Assembly: GCA_040392805.1 (NCBI GenBank)
Contig: JBEBVI010000147.1
Span: forward strand, 1 to 9,441
Origin: Taibaiella helvus_B
GTDB taxonomy: Bacteria; Bacteroidota; Bacteroidia; Chitinophagales; Chitinophagaceae
DNA: 9,441 nucleotides
Reading direction: 5' to 3'
In this document: positions 7,454 to 9,441 of the stretch, in pieces
How positions within the stretch are numbered: position 1 is the stretch's first letter
Layout: each line of letters opens with the position of its first letter
The notes under the pieces: generated by a model
The model's database searches: none
Told to the model about the DNA's origin: nothing
Seen by the model: the letters and a program-made list of their open reading frames with translations, nothing else
Position numbers and translations under genes: made by a program

Positions 7454-7576
7454 AAATAACTTCCTCACTTGTACTGAGCTGTGACGAAGTAAGTAACGTC
7501 ATGACGCCCCCTTAGGCTATGCTCAGGGCGGGCTCAGTGGAGGTATCTCCCAGGCTTGGAAACGTGGAAGTTATTT
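7454..7576. repeat. Element about 120 bp long bounded by 11-bp perfect inverted repeats
   Basis: AAATAACTTCC (7454-7464) and GGAAGTTATTT (7566-7576) are exact reverse complements, and TCA/TGA just outside extend the match with one unpaired base. Inside lie a 10-base palindrome CGTCATGACG (7497-7506), an imperfect GC-rich stem between 7507 and 7532, and GGAG-GTAT-CTCC (7539-7550). The interior is GC-richer than its flanks and has no ORF of note. It fills most of the lptE to TPR-gene gap. It may be a small non-autonomous/REP-like dispersed element or a structured RNA region. No flanking target duplication was recognised. Confidence 0.55.
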
Positions 7577-7585
7577 CTGACACAG

Positions 7586-7593
7586 TTACTTTG
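7586..7593 (+). promoter_or_regulatory. Weak -7-like element before the TPR gene
   Basis: TTACTTTG differs from TAnnTTTG at one position and lies 28 bases before the TTG start at 7622, just outside the inverted-repeat element. A run of nine T follows at 7595-7603. If real, it would let the TPR gene and secG be transcribed independently of lptE. The mismatch and the lack of a -33 box keep this tentative. Confidence 0.22.
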
Positions 7594-7621
7594 GTTTTTT
7601 TTTAAATAAAAAATACGGTCA

Positions 7622-8404
7622 TTGATTACTACGGAACGCATTTCGAACTGGTTGAAAGAACCACACCACTTGCAGGAAATAGCTCCAAGGGTCTCTCTGC
7701 AATTGGCAAATCAATATCCTTATTTTGCCCCTGCACATTATATCAAATTTATTGCATTAAAGCAGGAAAGCGCTATCCTGCATGATTTACAGCATTCATT
7801 CCCGGTAAACAGGGTATTGCTGGCTTTACTGTTGGAGCAGGCGCAACAAACCGGGGAAGAGCTATACCCCGTCTCCCGGCCGCCAGGGCAGGAGGGCGAC
7901 AACGAAAAAATACCGGAGAATGAGGAGCCGGAAGAAACGATCATTATCCCTTTATCGGCAAATGATTATTTTCTGCAGCAGGGAATAAAAGTATCAGAAG
8001 ATCTTCCGGAAGCAGACAAAGATGGAGCAGATGATGATCGGGAGGAAAAAGCGCTTATGGTGGTGATGAGTTTTGCTGAATGGTTAAATTTCATACACTC
8101 AAAAAGTAAGAAAGACAGGGAGGAAGAAGAAGACCAGAGGGCGCTGAAAACCATGTGGCAGAAACAGAAGCTGGCTGCAGCAATAGAGGAGGGGAGTGAA
8201 GAAATACCCGAGCAGGTATTTGAGATGGCGGTCAATTCCATATCACGGCCCAATGAGCTGATAAGTGAGTCGCTTGCCGATATTTATGTAAAACAGGGAA
8301 AAAAAGAGAAAGCCATTGAAATGTATAAAAAATTAAGTTTGCTGAATCCTGAAAAAAATACTTATTTTGCTGCCAAAATAGAAAATATCCAAAAAGAATT
8401 GTAA
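7622..8404 (+). CDS. Conserved TPR-tailed protein of unknown function encoded next to secG
   Basis: Soluble protein of 260 aa without signal peptide or membrane span. The N-terminal ~80 residues look helical (LQEIAPRVSLQLANQYPYFA...). The middle (about 85-185) is highly acidic and charged, likely flexible, with a conserved-looking MSFAEWLNFI box near 147. The C-terminus (213-246, LISESLADIYVKQGKKEKAI... followed by LSLLNPEKNTYFAAKI) is one clear TPR unit. This tail is characteristic of a Bacteroidota protein found beside secG. The function is not known; the neighbours suggest envelope or secretion work, which is inference. The start is TTG: an in-frame TAA lies at 7607-7609 and no in-frame ATG occurs before about residue 143, so TTG 7622 is the only sensible choice. 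One base separates its stop from the secG ATG, implying co-transcription and probably translational coupling. Confidence 0.82.
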   Translation: MITTERISNWLKEPHHLQEIAPRVSLQLANQYPYFAPAHYIKFIALKQESAILHDLQHSFPVNRVLLALLLEQAQQTGEELYPVSRPPGQEGDNEKIPENEEPEETIIIPLSANDYFLQQGIKVSEDLPEADKDGADDDREEKALMVVMSFAEWLNFIHSKSKKDREEEEDQRALKTMWQKQKLAAAIEEGSEEIPEQVFEMAVNSISRPNELISESLADIYVKQGKKEKAIEMYKKLSLLNPEKNTYFAAKIENIQKEL

Positions 8405-8405
8405 A

Positions 8406-8720
8406 ATGACCACTCTGATTACTATAGTTATTTTGTTGGCCTGTTTCGTGCTCGGTTTCTTTATACTGGTTCAAAAACCAAAAGGCGGTGGTCTTTCCGG
8501 GACCTTTGGCAGCATGGGCGCCCAGGTTATGGGAGTGAAACAATCGGGAGATGTAATGGAAAAAGGAACATGGTACACTATGGCCATCATCGCTGCCCTG
8601 TCTGTTATTTCGGTGTTTACCCTGCCTATTCAAAGGGTTTCAAACGCAGCACCGGAAACCCAGCAACAACAGCAGCAGCAACAGCAACCCGCAAGCCAGC
8701 CTACACCGGGAGCAAAATAA
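8406..8720 (+). CDS. secG: Preprotein translocase subunit SecG
   Basis: Small inner-membrane subunit of the SecYEG translocon, 104 aa. Two membrane spans are visible, residues about 2-22 (TTLITIVILLACFVLGFFIL) and about 57-76 (WYTMAIIAALSVISVFTLPI). They are joined by the SecG signature VQKPKGGGLSGTFGSMGAQVMG. Family knowledge: SecG stimulates SecA-driven translocation through SecYE. After the second span the tail is polar and low-complexity, with nine consecutive Gln (8661-8687) and then PASQPTPGAK. Such tails vary widely in the family. The start ATG follows the previous stop after a single base, and a strong terminator begins 27 bases after the stop, so secG closes the transcription unit. 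Confidence 0.95.
   Translation: MTTLITIVILLACFVLGFFILVQKPKGGGLSGTFGSMGAQVMGVKQSGDVMEKGTWYTMAIIAALSVISVFTLPIQRVSNAAPETQQQQQQQQQPASQPTPGAK
8661..8687 (+). repeat. CAR (CAG/CAA) trinucleotide tract in the secG tail
   Basis: Nine consecutive glutamine codons mixing CAG and CAA encode a poly-Gln stretch after the second membrane span of SecG. The mixture of codons interrupts any pure repeat and would lower slippage. A change of whole triplets would alter tail length without breaking the frame. Confidence 0.85.
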
Positions 8721-8747
8721 GAAATTGTATTTTAGGACATTATATGA

Positions 8748-8777
8748 GGAGAATAATAAATTTATTCTCCTTTTTTT
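8748..8777 (+). terminator. Rho-independent terminator after secG
   Basis: A perfect 9-bp stem, GGAGAATAA (8748-8756) with TTATTCTCC (8762-8770), encloses a 5-base loop and is followed at once by seven T (8771-8777). It is oriented for plus-strand transcripts and ends the cluster containing the TPR gene and secG. No matching T-run exists on the other side, so it is not an obvious terminator for the converging phosphopantetheinyl transferase gene. Confidence 0.9.
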
Positions 8778-8870
8778 GTCGTTATACACCAGGGGAGATA
8801 AAAAGCCCGATCAGCATCTTTGTCCTGTTGCGCTCCGTTGTACCATTGGGGAAAATAAGCGGATATGATT

Positions 8871-9441
8871 TTACACCGTAACCGCCCAGGCGAAATCCTC
8901 TTCCAGTCCCCCTGCCAACGCAACCTCGGGTGTATGGTCTGCTTTTATAAAGGACATGACCATCCTGGCGCTGCCTTCTTCTATGTCCATACTTTTAATA
9001 GGCATGTGGCGGATGAAGTCAACAGAACCTAAGCCGTACTGCTTGAAGGCGGCTTCTTTAGCAGTCCAGGCTAAGGTGACTTTGCTGGCATCGTTAGCGC
9101 ATATTTCCTGTTCTCTTTCAGAAAGGAATTTGTATTGCAGCCGTAATATTTTTTGTTGCAATACCTGTATATCTATCCCGGTTTCCTTTTGTGGATCAAC
9201 GGCTACGGCTATATAGGGGAAGGAATGGGATATGGAAAAAAATACGGGATACCCCGGTAAATAAGGTTTTCCTAAATCGCTGACCTGTATTTCATGCAAG
9301 GGTAAATCCGGCAGAACCTGTTGGAGCAGGAATCTCCCGGCTATATGCTCGATCCTGCGCCGGTCATTCTTTTTATGTACCATCAGCCCTGTTTGCTGCC
9401 GGAAGAAACTTTCCGGTTCCTCAATCTTCCATATGGCTATC
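8871..9441 (-). CDS. Sfp-type 4'-phosphopantetheinyl transferase, 5' end missing
   Basis: Enzyme that moves the 4'-phosphopantetheine arm from coenzyme A to a serine of acyl- or peptidyl-carrier proteins. The visible 189 residues include the RRRIEHIAGRFLL segment, the GKPYLPGYPVFFSISHS motif, the metal-binding GIDIQ (bases 9165-9179, Asp at 9171-9173) and the signature WTAKEAAFK (9042-9068). The reading frame stays open to the right edge. The upstream residues IAIWKIEEPESFFRQQTGL fit the N-terminus of Bacteroidota members, so the ATG at 9383 is an internal Met and the true start lies beyond 9441, probably by about 20 codons. No carrier protein or synthase gene is nearby, so this may be the general holo-ACP enzyme or serve a cluster elsewhere. 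It converges on secG; no clear terminator of its own is visible. Confidence 0.93.
   Translation of the reverse strand, partial: IAIWKIEEPESFFRQQTGLMVHKKNDRRRIEHIAGRFLLQQVLPDLPLHEIQVSDLGKPYLPGYPVFFSISHSFPYIAVAVDPQKETGIDIQVLQQKILRLQYKFLSEREQEICANDASKVTLAWTAKEAAFKQYGLGSVDFIRHMPIKSMDIEEGSARMVMSFIKADHTPEVALAGGLEEDFAWAVTV

Noticed and set aside
7566..7603. Inverted repeat plus nine T read as a terminator for lptE
   Set aside because: The T-run begins 19 bases after the end of the right arm and the stem arms are over 100 bases apart, unlike a Rho-independent terminator.
8790..8815. Minus-strand terminator for the phosphopantetheinyl transferase gene
   Set aside because: On the minus strand GCTGATCGGGC precedes five T, but the stem is only about three pairs; too weak to call.
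8570..8881. 103-codon plus-strand open frame overlapping secG and its terminator
   Set aside because: It runs in another frame of secG and through a strong terminator hairpin, with no domain; a shadow frame.

Overview
The window comes from a member of the Bacteroidota, most likely a Chitinophagia/Chitinophagaceae-type bacterium. This rests on several signs: a kinase of the TPR plus HisKA_3 type; secreted proteins whose signal peptides end just before Gln; an lptE - TPR gene - secG cluster; little sign of Shine-Dalgarno sequences; and promoter-like octamers matching the Bacteroidota -7 consensus TAnnTTTG. The family-level placement is inference.

Layout. (1) Positions 1-1986, minus strand: the first 662 codons of a large secreted beta-propeller-like (SBBP-type) protein with an Ig-like/adhesin-style tail, running off the left edge. 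(2) Positions 1987-2227: a divergent intergenic region with a good minus-strand -7 box and a cluster of inverted repeats that could be an operator. (3) Positions 2228-4862, plus strand: a two-component system made of a TPR sensor histidine kinase followed 40 bases later by a NarL/LuxR-type response regulator. (4) Positions 5081-6778: a lipoprotein M1 (gluzincin) aminopeptidase under its own likely promoter. (5) Positions 6924-8720: an outer-membrane/secretion housekeeping cluster of lptE, an unnamed conserved TPR-tailed protein starting with TTG, and secG, closed by a strong intrinsic terminator at 8748-8777. (6) Positions 8871-9441, minus strand: a Sfp-type 4'-phosphopantetheinyl transferase whose N-terminus lies beyond the right edge.

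How they fit together. The kinase and regulator form one signalling pair. The divergently transcribed secreted protein beside them is a plausible but unproven target. LptE (LPS transport), the TPR-tailed protein and SecG (Sec translocon) belong to envelope biogenesis. The TPR gene and secG are separated by one base and must be co-transcribed. lptE is separated from them by a 190-base gap holding an 11-bp inverted repeat about 120 bases across that looks like an inserted or dispersed element. A second repeat-like stretch sits between the aminopeptidase and lptE and supplies the aminopeptidase's last codons and stop.

Most of the window is ordinary core genome. I do not see a defence system, mobile element with a transposase, CRISPR array, RNA gene or obvious new multi-gene system. 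The points most worth a second look are the inverted-repeat cluster at 2069-2132, the element at 7454-7576, the repeats at 6774-6869, and the conserved gene of unknown function next to secG.
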